A stretch of DNA of 64,000 nucleotides from Chromatiaceae bacterium (GCA_024235175.1 JACKMX010000004.1:744001-808000), one strand, 5' to 3'; shown: positions 1 to 8,985, counted from the first letter of the stretch. Notes: generated by a model not told the origin, from the letters alone. Numbers and translations are program-made.

Positions 1-306
1 GAGCTTTTTAGTAGGTCAGGATGATAAAATCAATGCCTGCCCCGTAAAAAACCAATCCTCTTCAATCTTCTTCAAAATTACCAGGCGGCATCACACGGTT
101 TCAAAGCGGGTGTAATTTCAGTTGTCAACTTCCCCCAGTAAAGGATAGTATGCGGCACGCAAAAGGAAGAGGGCGTCATACGCTTATCCGGTGCAGACGT
201 GCCTGGCTTGGACCACATCGATGCCATACCTGCTGCAGGGTAAGTTAGTGTCAGCTCTCCGAATGCGTGGATCAAGGCTGGTAAAATATACGGGAGGAAC
301 AGCAGT
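1..306. other. Left-edge stretch, no gene recognised
   Basis: I see no convincing coding region here. Open frames on the minus strand run antisense through the cytochrome gene and look like by-products of its composition. The last 20 bases carry a GGAGG ribosome-binding site (293-297) for the cytochrome c gene. A promoter for that gene probably lies in this stretch, but I cannot point to clear -35/-10 boxes. Confidence 0.5.
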
Positions 307-921
307 ATGAAATTTAGCAAGTTGGATGTTTTTGGAACTGTCATTAGTGCTCTGATACTGGTGGCGGCGCCATTGGCCGCGGTGGCCGGCGTAGACGAGA
401 TGGCCAAGGAGTGTGACGAATGCCATGGTAAGGGAGGCAACAGCACAGAGCACAAGGATGTCCCCAGCATCGCCGGTTTTTCGGCGGTAACAATTGAGGA
501 TACCCTCAACCAGTACAAAACAGGCGACCGCAAGGGAATGAAATACAAGGAAGATGATGGAGAAGAGACGGACATGAACAAGGAGGCGGAAGAGCTCAGT
601 GATGAGGACATCAAAGCACTGGCCAAGCACTATGCCGGGCAGAAATTTATCGCGCACAAACAGGATTTCGATGCTGCGCAGGTTAAGAAAGGCGCCAAGG
701 TTCATGACAAGAGCTGCGAGAAATGCCACTCCGAGGGTGGCACAAACGCTGCGGACGACGCGGCCATTCTCTCCGGACAGTGGCGCGACTACCTGGAAAC
801 TCAGATGAGCGACCTCCATAGTGGCAAGCGCGATGCGCCAAAGAAGATGATGAAGAAGTTCGAGAAACTCGAAGACGGCGAAATCAAGGCGCTGATCGAG
901 TACTACGTCAGCCAGCAGTAA
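307..921 (+). CDS. Diheme cytochrome c, c4/flavocytochrome-subunit type
   Basis: A 204-residue exported electron carrier. A hydrophobic signal peptide covers about residues 1-27. Two CXXCH haem-binding motifs follow, CDECH near residue 37 and CEKCH near residue 137, dividing the protein into two similar halves of about 85 residues, the layout of cytochrome c4 and of the cytochrome subunit of flavocytochrome c sulfide dehydrogenase. Met residues after each haem site (GMKY, PKKMMKK) are candidate sixth ligands. The acidic, lysine-rich linker is typical of periplasmic c-type cytochromes. ATG 307 is preceded by GGAGG at good spacing and a strong terminator follows, so it is probably monocistronic. 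No flavoprotein partner gene is adjacent, so a sulfide-oxidation role is only a possibility; a general c4/c553-type shuttle is equally likely. Confidence 0.88.
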   Translation: MKFSKLDVFGTVISALILVAAPLAAVAGVDEMAKECDECHGKGGNSTEHKDVPSIAGFSAVTIEDTLNQYKTGDRKGMKYKEDDGEETDMNKEAEELSDEDIKALAKHYAGQKFIAHKQDFDAAQVKKGAKVHDKSCEKCHSEGGTNAADDAAILSGQWRDYLETQMSDLHSGKRDAPKKMMKKFEKLEDGEIKALIEYYVSQQ

Positions 922-937
922 TTATCACCTGCTCCTG

Positions 938-962
938 CAAAGCCGCCTTCGGGCGGCTTTTT
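938..962 (+). terminator. Rho-independent terminator of the cytochrome c gene
   Basis: A GC-rich stem (AAAGCCGCC / GGGCGGCTTT) closes a three-base TTC loop and runs into a short T tract, 17 bases after the cytochrome stop codon. This is a classical intrinsic terminator. Confidence 0.9.
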
Positions 963-1089
963 CATGCATTGGACTATGGCCATGCAATCGTTTGAAACTG
1001 GCCGTCAAAACACCCAGGCTTCGGAATGCAGGAAACAGTACCTTGTTACGTCCAGCGGGCGGTAACCCGGTCCGCTATTGAATCGTCCG

Positions 1090-3282
1090 TCAGTCCAGCA
1101 GCCAGGTAAACCGAACGATGTCGCCAGCATAGGCACTGAGGTTCATCGCGTCGCTGCGCACGGTGTTGCCCCGGTCGCGAAAGCGCAATTCCAGCCGGGT
1201 AGCGGCTGCGAAGTTGGCACAGGATTCTGCATCTTTACCCGCAGCGATGAGTTTTCCGACACCGCTCACCTGATGTTCCAGTGTCTTGGCATGCAGTGTC
1301 TTGTTGAGCATGCAGACCCGCGTGATCGCCGGATTGCCAGAGCCGCCATCGACACGGAAATGGCGGATCAATCGGCCAGTGCCACCACCCAGCACGACCG
1401 GTGCCTGATAGTGGATATCCTGCACAAAGGTCTGGTCTGTGCCAACCGTTGACAGCCATTCGAATCGCACCAGGCTGCCGGCATAGGCATCCAGATTCAT
1501 GGCATCGGACCTGACCACCTTACCGTCATCGACAAAACTGAAGTTCAGCCGGGTGCGTGCCGGGAAGTTCGCGCAGCTCTCGCTGCCCTCGGAGTCCGCC
1601 ACCAGATGATTCACGCCGGATGCGGAATGGGTGATGCGCTTGGGCGTCGCGGTACTGTTCACCACACACACCCGCGTGAGCGCCTTGTCGGCAACAGCAT
1701 CGCGGGTCTGCGACTGTCTGATGCTGCCATGGATCGCGCCATTGGTGTAGGCGATGTCCTGGATAAACTGCTCACCGCTACCGAAGATCGGCTTAATGCC
1801 TCCGGTCGGCGGCGCTGGCTGCGTGCCGGCATGGATCGGCGCACCATCACAGCCTACCGTCGGATCGTCCTGCACGGCCGTGGTTGCCCAGACAACACCG
1901 CCGAAGTCGATACCCGCACCCACACTCGGCGTCAGCACGAAACCCTGAAAAACATTGTCGTAACCGAACCAGAGCGTCACGCCCACATCCAAGCCGGGCT
2001 TGACCATGTTGGCCAGGCTGGCGCCTTCCACGCCTTTCAATACTTTGGCGAAATCGACGATGTCTTTGGGACCGAATTCCGCACCCCAGGCATCGCCACC
2101 AATCTTATTTGCCTGGCACACCCAGAAACCGACATCCACACCGCCGGCGACGCCGAAGCCGAGCGAAATATCATAGTCCGCCGTAGCGTAGGCATACACA
2201 GGCAAGCGCCCGGTGAAATCTATCGCCGCACCGGTCCCTGCAGAACCGCCGACGATTGCCTTGGCGCCAACGGTCGCCCCGACAGTCATGGTACGAATCG
2301 GCGCGCCATCCGGCAGCGTGGTGCCTCCCACCGCTGCGGTACTGACGGACTGCGCGGCCGCTTCCGGCTTATCGGAATTCAGTGCCTGCACGACATTCGG
2401 ATTCTGTGCAACTCCGGTAGCGTAGCCGACCTTGTCAGCAACAAAGCTGGCGATCTCGGCAAGTTTTTTCGCCGCGATCTCCTGGCGTTTTCGGGTCTCG
2501 CTTTTCACACATCGGTTCTTGAGGAAATCCTCGACCAGCCCGGTATCGCAGGAAGGAATGCGTTCCGCAATGGTGCAGGGTTTACCATTTTCCTTGCCAC
2601 AGGCAACCGCGATGCAGATACCCCGGGAGAAATCCTCGGCCAGATTCTCATCACAGGAGCGGCGCAGGGTGGTGACCGGGCAGGGCCTGCCTCCCAGGCC
2701 GCCGCAAACGGTACAGGCATTGAAGGTCGTGGGATCGGCGCCGGTATTCGCATTGCGGTACGAGCCGGCGGGGCAGCGGTAACATTTCGACGAAAGCAGA
2801 TGCTGGAAGGATCCGTCCGGACAACCGCCGGGCGAACCGCGCCGGGCCGCTTGCGCCTTGACGAGCGGTTCCAGCCGGGAGCAAGCTCGCGCATGGGTGA
2901 CGGGATACAGTGTCCGGTTATAGCCCTGGCAGCTGTAACACTTGCCGAGACCGATATCGAGGAACCAGCCCTTGCGGCAATCGGTCCCGATCAAACCGGT
3001 GGGCTTCTCCGGGCCGATGGCGCGCTTGAACACTTCATGCGCCGGCCGCTCGCAAGCCCAACCACCGGTGACAGGCAGGATGGTGCGTTTCGGCGCCGAT
3101 TTCGGACATTCCCAGCATGCGGCGGTACCGACATCCCAGAAGGAATTCGGCCAGCTGCCCGCACAGCTAATGTCTTTGACGAACTCGGCCGGTTTGTTTT
3201 CCGTAGCGGCCCACCCGGCCAGCAGCAATGCAGCGCATAGCAGTGTGCACAACAGGATCAGTCGCGTCGTTAGCCGTTGCAT
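1090..3282 (-). CDS. Cys-rich exported protein with C-terminal internal duplication, function unknown
   Basis: I do not recognise a named family. ATG 3282 is preferred over GTG 3294 because a GGGTGA-like site precedes it and the product then begins directly with a signal peptide (MQRLTTRLILL...). Residues about 35-260 contain many paired cysteines in CPxG/CxxC contexts (CYRCPAGSY, CTVCGG), resembling the Cys-rich repeats of surface proteins. The middle (about 290-490) is Gly/Ala-rich with alternating hydrophobics, which would suit beta structure. The C-terminal part holds two related modules of about 100 residues, each with QDI.Y, CANF, DAMNL.AYAG and VRF.WL, i.e. an internal duplication. It is probably extracellular or outer-membrane. 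It stands alone, convergent with the cytochrome gene. Confidence 0.7.
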   Translation of the reverse strand: MQRLTTRLILLCTLLCAALLLAGWAATENKPAEFVKDISCAGSWPNSFWDVGTAACWECPKSAPKRTILPVTGGWACERPAHEVFKRAIGPEKPTGLIGTDCRKGWFLDIGLGKCYSCQGYNRTLYPVTHARACSRLEPLVKAQAARRGSPGGCPDGSFQHLLSSKCYRCPAGSYRNANTGADPTTFNACTVCGGLGGRPCPVTTLRRSCDENLAEDFSRGICIAVACGKENGKPCTIAERIPSCDTGLVEDFLKNRCVKSETRKRQEIAAKKLAEIASFVADKVGYATGVAQNPNVVQALNSDKPEAAAQSVSTAAVGGTTLPDGAPIRTMTVGATVGAKAIVGGSAGTGAAIDFTGRLPVYAYATADYDISLGFGVAGGVDVGFWVCQANKIGGDAWGAEFGPKDIVDFAKVLKGVEGASLANMVKPGLDVGVTLWFGYDNVFQGFVLTPSVGAGIDFGGVVWATTAVQDDPTVGCDGAPIHAGTQPAPPTGGIKPIFGSGEQFIQDIAYTNGAIHGSIRQSQTRDAVADKALTRVCVVNSTATPKRITHSASGVNHLVADSEGSESCANFPARTRLNFSFVDDGKVVRSDAMNLDAYAGSLVRFEWLSTVGTDQTFVQDIHYQAPVVLGGGTGRLIRHFRVDGGSGNPAITRVCMLNKTLHAKTLEHQVSGVGKLIAAGKDAESCANFAAATRLELRFRDRGNTVRSDAMNLSAYAGDIVRFTWLLD

Positions 3283-3339
3283 AATATCACCCACTCCCCT
3301 TGTGCCGATGTTGTCGACTGTATCAGAATGGAACAGAGT

Positions 3340-4254
3340 TTATGACTGAACCCGTTCGTTCGCTTGCAGGGACTCTGGTATGGCCTCAGCCATCCAATCC
3401 ACGAATATCCTCAACCGTGTCGATGACAACCGACGATGTGGAAACACCAGGCTTAAAGGCAGCGGGTCGGGTTCAAAGTCAGTTAGCACCAGTTCGAGCT
3501 CACCCCGCCGGACTGCCGGCATAACCTGGTAGCAGAGAAACATCCCGAACCCCAGACCTGCAATACAGGCGTTCACGGCCGGATTAACCTGATTGCAGCT
3601 CAAGCTGCCGTTGACGGAGACAGGTACCGGCTTGCCGTCTCTGAAAAAGTGCCATACCGAACCACTCGAGATACCTGTGAAGCGTATGCATGGCAATTCG
3701 GCAAGTTCTTTGGGGCGACCCGGTTTTCCTACCTCCTGTATCAGTTTGGGACTTGCGCACACGACTTGACGGATACGCCCCACCGGTTTGGCGACCAGCG
3801 AGGAATCAGTCAATGGTGCGATGCGAACGGCAACGTCAACCCCCTCTTCCAGCATATCGATAACCCGGTCGAGCAGCAGCAGCCTGACCTGCACCTGGGT
3901 ATAGTGCTGCAGAAACCGGGTGACGGCGGGTGCCACGTGCATTTCCCCGAAGCGCACCGGCGCGGTTACCGTGATCATGCCACGCGGCTCCGTCTCATCC
4001 TGTCCCAGCGCGGACTCGGCATCATCGATGTCGGCCAGTAAACGGCGGCAACTCTCAAGATAGGTCCGGCCCTCTTCTGTGAGTGCAATACGACGGGTGG
4101 TGCGATTGAATAGCCTTGTCTGCAAGTTTTCCTCAAGGGACGCAAGAATCCGTACGACGGACGGCAGGGACTTGTCCAACACCTCCGCTGCCGCCGTCAA
4201 ACTGCCGCGTTCCGCGATCTGCACAAAAACTGCCATGGCCTGGAGTTTATCCAT
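3340..4254 (-). CDS. LysR-family transcriptional regulator
   Basis: A 304-residue LysR-type regulator of standard length. The N-terminal winged helix-turn-helix (about residues 1-60) includes FVQIAERGSLTAAAEVL and the LFNRTTRRIALTEEG strand typical of the family. The remainder is a periplasmic-binding-protein-like effector domain (about 90-295) resembling the branch whose members sense aromatic or thiol/redox effectors. It is divergent from the DsrE-like gene at 4403 across 148 bases, which holds a TGGAAT-N10-ATTCCA dyad. By family habit it probably controls its own gene and the DsrE/flavoprotein pair. The effector is unknown. Confidence 0.92.
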   Translation of the reverse strand: MDKLQAMAVFVQIAERGSLTAAAEVLDKSLPSVVRILASLEENLQTRLFNRTTRRIALTEEGRTYLESCRRLLADIDDAESALGQDETEPRGMITVTAPVRFGEMHVAPAVTRFLQHYTQVQVRLLLLDRVIDMLEEGVDVAVRIAPLTDSSLVAKPVGRIRQVVCASPKLIQEVGKPGRPKELAELPCIRFTGISSGSVWHFFRDGKPVPVSVNGSLSCNQVNPAVNACIAGLGFGMFLCYQVMPAVRRGELELVLTDFEPDPLPLSLVFPHRRLSSTRLRIFVDWMAEAIPESLQANERVQS

Positions 4255-4276
4255 CGGGGCATATTATTCTGAATTA

Positions 4277-4298
4277 TGGAATAGTCAAATACATTCCA
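4277..4298. promoter_or_regulatory. Candidate LysR binding dyad
   Basis: TGGAAT (4277-4282) and ATTCCA (4293-4298) form a perfect 6-bp dyad with a 10-base spacer. Similar half-motifs ATTCTGAAT (4266-4274) and ATTCCGAAT (4307-4315) flank it. The position, between the divergent LysR gene and the gene at 4403, and the T-N(n)-A geometry fit a LysR-type operator. This is inferred from layout only. Confidence 0.45.
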
Positions 4299-4402
4299 GG
4301 TTATTTATTCCGAATCAGTAAGCACCTAGTCTATCTGCAGGACGGCGAGGCATACCGTCGAGAACACAAACCATCATCGAACACAAACTGGAGATTGTTA
4401 CC

Positions 4403-4777
4403 ATGAAGAACGCAATTATCGTCCTGTCCGACCCAAAGAACGGCTCCGAGGAAGCCCTGGGCCGAGTGTTCAATGCGCTGGCCGCTGCCTATGACTTCAA
4501 GCAGGCTGGCGACGACGTAACCCTTTTATTCCAGGGCGCTGGCACACGCTGGGCCGGTGAACTGGTGAAAACAGACCACCCTGCCCACGACCTCTACATG
4601 GCCGTTGCAGACACGGTTGCGGGCGTATCCTGTGGTTGCGCCGATGTTTTCGGTGCCAGCGAAAGCGCCCAAGCAAGTGGCTTCGATCTCATCAAGGACA
4701 ACCCCGTACCCGGTACCAGCGGGTTACCGAGTCTGCGCAAACTTAGCGCTGACGGCTACAACGTCATGGTCTTCTAA
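4403..4777 (+). CDS. DsrE-family small sulfur-relay-like protein
   Basis: A 124-residue cytoplasmic protein with the DsrE/DsrF-like alpha/beta fold signature: an N-terminal strand (NAIIVLSD), a central LLFQGAGTRW strand-turn, and a loop VAGVSCGCADVFGA containing Cys residues in the position where family members carry the reactive cysteine. DsrE-like proteins act as trimers or hexamers carrying persulfide sulfur or related thiol chemistry, but many members are uncharacterised. A GGAG site at 4390-4393 supports ATG 4403. It is followed after a stem-loop by the PNPOx/ferredoxin-reductase fusion, and both lie under the divergent LysR regulator, suggesting one redox or sulfur function. Confidence 0.82.
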   Translation: MKNAIIVLSDPKNGSEEALGRVFNALAAAYDFKQAGDDVTLLFQGAGTRWAGELVKTDHPAHDLYMAVADTVAGVSCGCADVFGASESAQASGFDLIKDNPVPGTSGLPSLRKLSADGYNVMVF

Positions 4778-4786
4778 ATCTCTCGC

Positions 4787-4810
4787 GCGGCCGGGAACAC
4801 TCCCGGCCGC
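4787..4810 (+). terminator. Strong hairpin between DsrE-like and flavoprotein genes
   Basis: GCGGCCGGGA and TCCCGGCCGC form a perfect 10-bp stem with a 4-base loop immediately after the DsrE stop codon. No proper T run follows (AACTTT), so it may attenuate expression or stabilise the upstream message instead of fully terminating. Confidence 0.6.
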
Positions 4811-4836
4811 AACTTTCACCCATGATGGCACAGTGA

Positions 4837-6729
4837 ATGGCTACGACATCCCCGTTTCACGCCGGTGAACTTGCCGTACAGGCACGCGCCGGCGTGGCCC
4901 ATTCGGCGCGTATGAACGGCGCTGCCTTACGCAGCCAGATACCCGCCGGGGCGGTTCCCTTTCTTGCGCAACAGCCCATGGTTATCGTCGCCAGTATCAG
5001 CCAGGACGATTCGGTCTGGGCTTCGGTCCTGCTGGGCAATCCGGGTTTTCTGCAGGCGGAGGGCGTACAAGGCGTTTCTTTTGATGTCAACCCACCACGG
5101 TCTGCACCTGACGACCCGTTATGGCGAAACCTGCAGGATAACTCGCACATCGGTCTGCTGGTTATAGAGCTGGGTTCACGCCGCCGGTTGCGGGTAAACG
5201 GCCGGGCCAGGACCACCGCAGAGGGAAGAGTGAGCATCGATGTCGAGACTGCCTACCCGAATTGCCCGAAATACATTCAACGGCGGCAGTTCAAGCTGCC
5301 CGTCCAGGCCGAGAGCGAAGGCCCCATCGCCAGCCGCCACGGTTCCTTGCTGACAGCTGATCACCGGGACTGGATCCTGCGTGCGGATACACTGTTCGTC
5401 GCCAGCGCCCATCCGGGACAGGGTGCCGACGCTTCCCATCGTGGTGGCAGGCCCGGCTTCGTGCAGATTCCGCATCCACAGACACTGCGCATCCCTGATT
5501 ATCCCGGCAACAATATGTTTAACACACTTGGCAATTTCGAGAACTATCCTCATGCGGGATTGGCCTTTGTCGACTTCGAGCAGGGCCGCTTGTTACAGCT
5601 CACCGGCCGGCCTGTGATTCGCTGGGATATCTCAGATCCCGATGGAAGGTCAGGTGGATCCGGGCGTTTCTGGGATTTCGAAGTGGAAGCCTGGCGCGAG
5701 AGCGCGCTGGCACTGCGACTGGAGTGGGAATTTCTCGACTACTCAACCTTCCTCCCACCGCAGAAGCATGCCGCAGGCGATCTCGTGCTGCAGGTCGCGG
5801 AGATTCATCAGGAAACCGATCGCATCAAGCGTTTTCGCCTGCGCGCGTTCGACGATGCCGCACTGCCCGCCTTTGCACCTGGCGCACATCTACCCGTGAC
5901 ACTGGAAATAGAGACGGGAGAACGTGTGCAGCGACACTACTCGATTCTGTCCGCACCGGACGAACGAGGCTATTACGACATCGCGGTCCTTTACAAGACG
6001 CGAGGCCGCGGCGGCTCCCGTCACCTGCATGAATCCATTCGAGCAGGTGATCAGCTGATGAGCGGCCAACCGAGAAACGAGTTCCCGCTGGCAGACATGG
6101 CTGAACACAGCATTCTGATCGCAGGCGGAATCGGCATCACACCCATCCTGAGCTTGCTGCGCTCACTACAGGAGCGTGGCCAATCCTGCGAGTTGCACTA
6201 CAGCGCCAGGCGCAGGTCGGGCCTCGCGTTCAGGAAAGAAATCGAGGACCTCGTTGGTGACCGGGCCAGATTCTACACTTCGCAAGAGCCCGATGGAGGG
6301 AGAATCGATCTTGAGGCAATTCTGGAGCGACCAAACGAGGGCGTGCACGTCTATGTCTGCGGTCCGCGTCGCTTGATTGGCGCGGTGCGCGATGTCGCGG
6401 CAGATAACGGCTGGCCAACCGAACAGATTCATTTTGAGAACTTCGGCGCAGCCCCAACTGCAGAAGACCGGGCCATCACGGTCACTCTGGCCATAAGTGG
6501 CACGGTGCTCACCGTTCCAGCGACACAGAGCATATTGGACACGCTCTTGGACGCAGACCTCGCTGTCCCGCACGACTGCAAGCGCGGCGAGTGCTCGCTC
6601 TGCGCCACTCCGGTACTGGAAGGCAATCCCGAGCATCGAGACCTGTGCCTGGACAAAAACGAACGTAAAGAATTCATGTGCGTGTGTGTATCACGCGCAC
6701 TTACCGACCACCTGACTCTAGACCTATAA
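4837..6729 (+). CDS. PNPOx-like / ferredoxin reductase / [2Fe-2S] fusion oxidoreductase
   Basis: A 630-residue three-part redox enzyme. Residues about 40-210 resemble the pyridoxamine-phosphate-oxidase-like FMN-binding split barrel. Residues about 320-420 are a ferredoxin-reductase FAD domain with RHYSI near 365. Residues about 420-535 form the NAD(P) domain with GGIGITP near 429 and YVCGP near 507. The C terminus is a plant-type ferredoxin with CKRGECSLC near 578-586 and the fourth Cys in FMCVC near 613. Such fusions pass electrons from NAD(P)H through flavin and [2Fe-2S] to a substrate handled by the N-terminal domain. The substrate is not deducible. It lies 60 bases downstream of the DsrE-like gene. 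ATG 4837 lacks a clear Shine-Dalgarno, consistent with translation linked to the upstream gene. Confidence 0.88.
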   Translation: MATTSPFHAGELAVQARAGVAHSARMNGAALRSQIPAGAVPFLAQQPMVIVASISQDDSVWASVLLGNPGFLQAEGVQGVSFDVNPPRSAPDDPLWRNLQDNSHIGLLVIELGSRRRLRVNGRARTTAEGRVSIDVETAYPNCPKYIQRRQFKLPVQAESEGPIASRHGSLLTADHRDWILRADTLFVASAHPGQGADASHRGGRPGFVQIPHPQTLRIPDYPGNNMFNTLGNFENYPHAGLAFVDFEQGRLLQLTGRPVIRWDISDPDGRSGGSGRFWDFEVEAWRESALALRLEWEFLDYSTFLPPQKHAAGDLVLQVAEIHQETDRIKRFRLRAFDDAALPAFAPGAHLPVTLEIETGERVQRHYSILSAPDERGYYDIAVLYKTRGRGGSRHLHESIRAGDQLMSGQPRNEFPLADMAEHSILIAGGIGITPILSLLRSLQERGQSCELHYSARRRSGLAFRKEIEDLVGDRARFYTSQEPDGGRIDLEAILERPNEGVHVYVCGPRRLIGAVRDVAADNGWPTEQIHFENFGAAPTAEDRAITVTLAISGTVLTVPATQSILDTLLDADLAVPHDCKRGECSLCATPVLEGNPEHRDLCLDKNERKEFMCVCVSRALTDHLTLDL

Positions 6730-6736
6730 ATGAAAG

Positions 6737-7645
6737 TCACTTTTTACGAAACATCAGAAGTCGCATTAGTTTGTTATATACCTGATGACGAATAGACGTT
6801 GCTCGATTCAACAGATAAAGCCATACCTTTAGCTTTTCAGAAAAATCGATAGGTGCGCGAAAGGTCGATAAAAACCGATAAGCATGCAGATCAAGACGTT
6901 GCATAAAGGTACGGCCCAGTGGAACCTTACGCGTGGAAGCGGTAGAGGTATTCATCAACATGCTTGATGTTTCCGGATCAAAACGTCTTGCAAATAAAGG
7001 CTCTGGAATCTCTATAAATTTACCAAGAAGCGACAACTCGGCTATCATGCTGATATCTGAGCCAGGTAGTGGTCTGATTAAGCTCGTCTTGCGTAACGCA
7101 GACGCCCTGATAACTCCGTGCATGACATTATTAATCCGCTCACGGTCCAAATATTTCCGGAATCGATCTGATGGCCGATCATCCTCTATATTGAGATTGT
7201 TTATATACTCCGAAACAACCTCCTCTCCATCTGGCCCCCATAGCAACAAGAGCGTTCTCGGGTAGGCTAAAACGACGTCATCTCGGGCATCAAGTACAGC
7301 TACGCATTTCTCAAAGAACCCTTCCAGACAAATATCGCTATCAGCCGCCCACTTGAAATACTTTCCGGTAGCCAACTCAAACACTCGATCAAAGTTCCTG
7401 TACAGCCCGATATTGGTGTTGTTGCGATAGTAGCGGACGCGTGAATCACGTGCTGCAACAGCACGACATATAGACTCGGTACGATCGGTGGAGGCGTTAT
7501 CGGAAATTATCAACTCCAGATCTTCAACATTCTGTACCAGAATCGAATCAATAGCCTCGGCGATCCATTTTTCACCGTTATACACAGGTAAGCCAACGCT
7601 CAGAACAGGCGCGGCAGAATGATTCGAAGATGGTTGCTCAATCAT
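6737..7645 (-). CDS. Family 2 glycosyltransferase
   Basis: A 302-residue GT-A fold enzyme. The N-terminal sequence SVGLPVYNGEKWIAEAIDSIL and LIISDNASTD are the classic GT2 nucleotide-sugar-binding motifs, and WAADSD near residue 119 is the DXD-like metal site. The C-terminal third is basic, without a clear membrane helix. It would transfer a sugar to a glycan, lipid carrier or protein. It is convergent with the flavoprotein gene (7 bases apart) and neighbours a sulfotransferase across about 200 AT-rich bases. Both are more AT-rich than the housekeeping genes, and the pair may be an acquired surface-polysaccharide module. Confidence 0.9.
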   Translation of the reverse strand: MIEQPSSNHSAAPVLSVGLPVYNGEKWIAEAIDSILVQNVEDLELIISDNASTDRTESICRAVAARDSRVRYYRNNTNIGLYRNFDRVFELATGKYFKWAADSDICLEGFFEKCVAVLDARDDVVLAYPRTLLLLWGPDGEEVVSEYINNLNIEDDRPSDRFRKYLDRERINNVMHGVIRASALRKTSLIRPLPGSDISMIAELSLLGKFIEIPEPLFARRFDPETSSMLMNTSTASTRKVPLGRTFMQRLDLHAYRFLSTFRAPIDFSEKLKVWLYLLNRATSIRHQVYNKLMRLLMFRKK

Positions 7646-7850
7646 GGAAATCGTTCATAGACAGGTATACGGTAGATTAATATTGAAAAGTTAAAGAAAC
7701 TCGATCTGGCAATAGAACACCAAACCAAACAGTGAGTTTCCGTACATACCTTTGATCCACCATCTCAGGAATAGAATCTGCCAGGACTGAATGCAGGTTT
7801 CACCTTCCCGTATTTATCAAATGGCAACGAGTATGTGAACAATTGCCGGG

Positions 7851-8900
7851 ATGCCGGGGCAGGTATATTTCGCCAATCGAAATCTTGTTTTTCTTCAAGA
7901 GGCGCACAGTGCCCGAAGAACGCTGATGGATTGGATGGCTGCAAATCAACAATCGAAATCCTACACCGGAACCGATATCATACAAAACAGTTTCAATTCA
8001 GAGCCATTCAAGTCTGCCCCTTCAATAGGATTTCTCAAGGCACGGATGGTCCGTGACAACCGGTATTCCCCTGCGATTGCAATGCTCCGAAAACTCTTCA
8101 AAGCGCTTTACTCGGCGGAGACAGGCCTAGATGGCTACATGAAAGTTAACCGATGGTATCGGCGGCAGGGAAAGTCGATCGTCGTGGCATGCATGCCCAA
8201 GTCCGGATCTACATTTTTAACGATGGTAATCGAGGAGATTACCGGATTCGAACGAGCCCATTTAACGTATGCCTTCGAAAGGAACGAACAAGAACTTTAT
8301 CTACCAAAACTTATTGATTCATACGCTAAAGACACAGTGACTCAGCAGCACATACGCGCTACCAGGCCGAACCTTGATCTCATGAATCGATTCGGAATTC
8401 GTCCAGTCATTCTCGTTCGAAACATTTACGATTCTGTGGTGAGCATACGCGACTATCTGTTGCGAGAGGGAGTGGAGAACTTCCCGTCGCTCTATGCAAC
8501 CGAAAACTTCAAGCAGCTTACAGAACAAAATCAATATGATTTCTTGATCGCAAACGCTATACCCTGGTATTTCAACTTTTTCGCCTCATGGAGCGATTTT
8601 TGCTCAGCTGGACAGATTGACGCGATTTGGGCCAAGTATGACGACTTGATTCTTGACTGGCCGGCGGGGATACAGAAGATACTCGCATTTTATGGGTTAG
8701 ATAAATCTCAGGACGAGATTGCTGCAGCAATTGAGAGAATTGCACAGGATCGAACGGGGACCAGGTTCAACAAGGGGGTATCCGGACGCGGATTGGAAAA
8801 ACTGAACGAAGAACAGAAAGCTGCGATTTCTCATTTTGCAGATTTCTATCCATGGATAGACTTTTCAGCCATCGGTGTGCTTCCAAATCAGGACAACTAA
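7851..8900 (+). CDS. Sulfotransferase-family protein
   Basis: A 349-residue protein with the PAPS-binding 5' loop CMPKSGSTFL near residue 114 and the 3'-phosphate loop region VILVRNIYDSVVSIRDYL near residue 185, both diagnostic of sulfotransferases. It would transfer sulfate from PAPS to a carbohydrate or other acceptor. The start is uncertain: ATG 7851 is the longest choice, but ATG 7926 and ATG 8046 are possible and none has a good ribosome-binding site. The first ~60 residues look non-conserved, so the true product may be shorter. Low GC and the divergent glycosyltransferase suggest a transferred surface-glycan modification pair. Confidence 0.8.
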   Translation: MPGQVYFANRNLVFLQEAHSARRTLMDWMAANQQSKSYTGTDIIQNSFNSEPFKSAPSIGFLKARMVRDNRYSPAIAMLRKLFKALYSAETGLDGYMKVNRWYRRQGKSIVVACMPKSGSTFLTMVIEEITGFERAHLTYAFERNEQELYLPKLIDSYAKDTVTQQHIRATRPNLDLMNRFGIRPVILVRNIYDSVVSIRDYLLREGVENFPSLYATENFKQLTEQNQYDFLIANAIPWYFNFFASWSDFCSAGQIDAIWAKYDDLILDWPAGIQKILAFYGLDKSQDEIAAAIERIAQDRTGTRFNKGVSGRGLEKLNEEQKAAISHFADFYPWIDFSAIGVLPNQDN

Positions 8901-8924
8901 GAGACAGCGAAGAAAACGAGCATT

Positions 8925-8985
8925 TGCCTTGCTACACGCAATGAATACCATGAAATTCCCCCATTTGATAATGGAATTTCATGGT
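8925..8985. repeat. Left boundary repeat of the guaA-side island, with hairpin
   Basis: Bases 8925-8941 (TGCCTTGCTACACGCAA) are repeated exactly at 19036-19052, and in both places ATACCATGAAA follows within a few bases. Bases 8947-8959 and 8973-8985 form a perfect 13-bp inverted repeat (ACCATGAAATTCC). The two copies bracket the whole toxin/IS island, so this is read as its left end. The hairpin may also end transcription of the sulfotransferase gene. Confidence 0.6.

Noticed and set aside
1606..3240. Long plus-strand open frame opposite the Cys-rich secreted protein
   Set aside because: No start signal or recognisable family, and the composition is that of an antisense frame of a GC-rich gene. 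The minus-strand product has a signal peptide and internal duplication.
4787..4810. Hairpin after the DsrE-like gene as a riboswitch
   Set aside because: It is a simple stem with a four-base loop and lacks any conserved aptamer structure.
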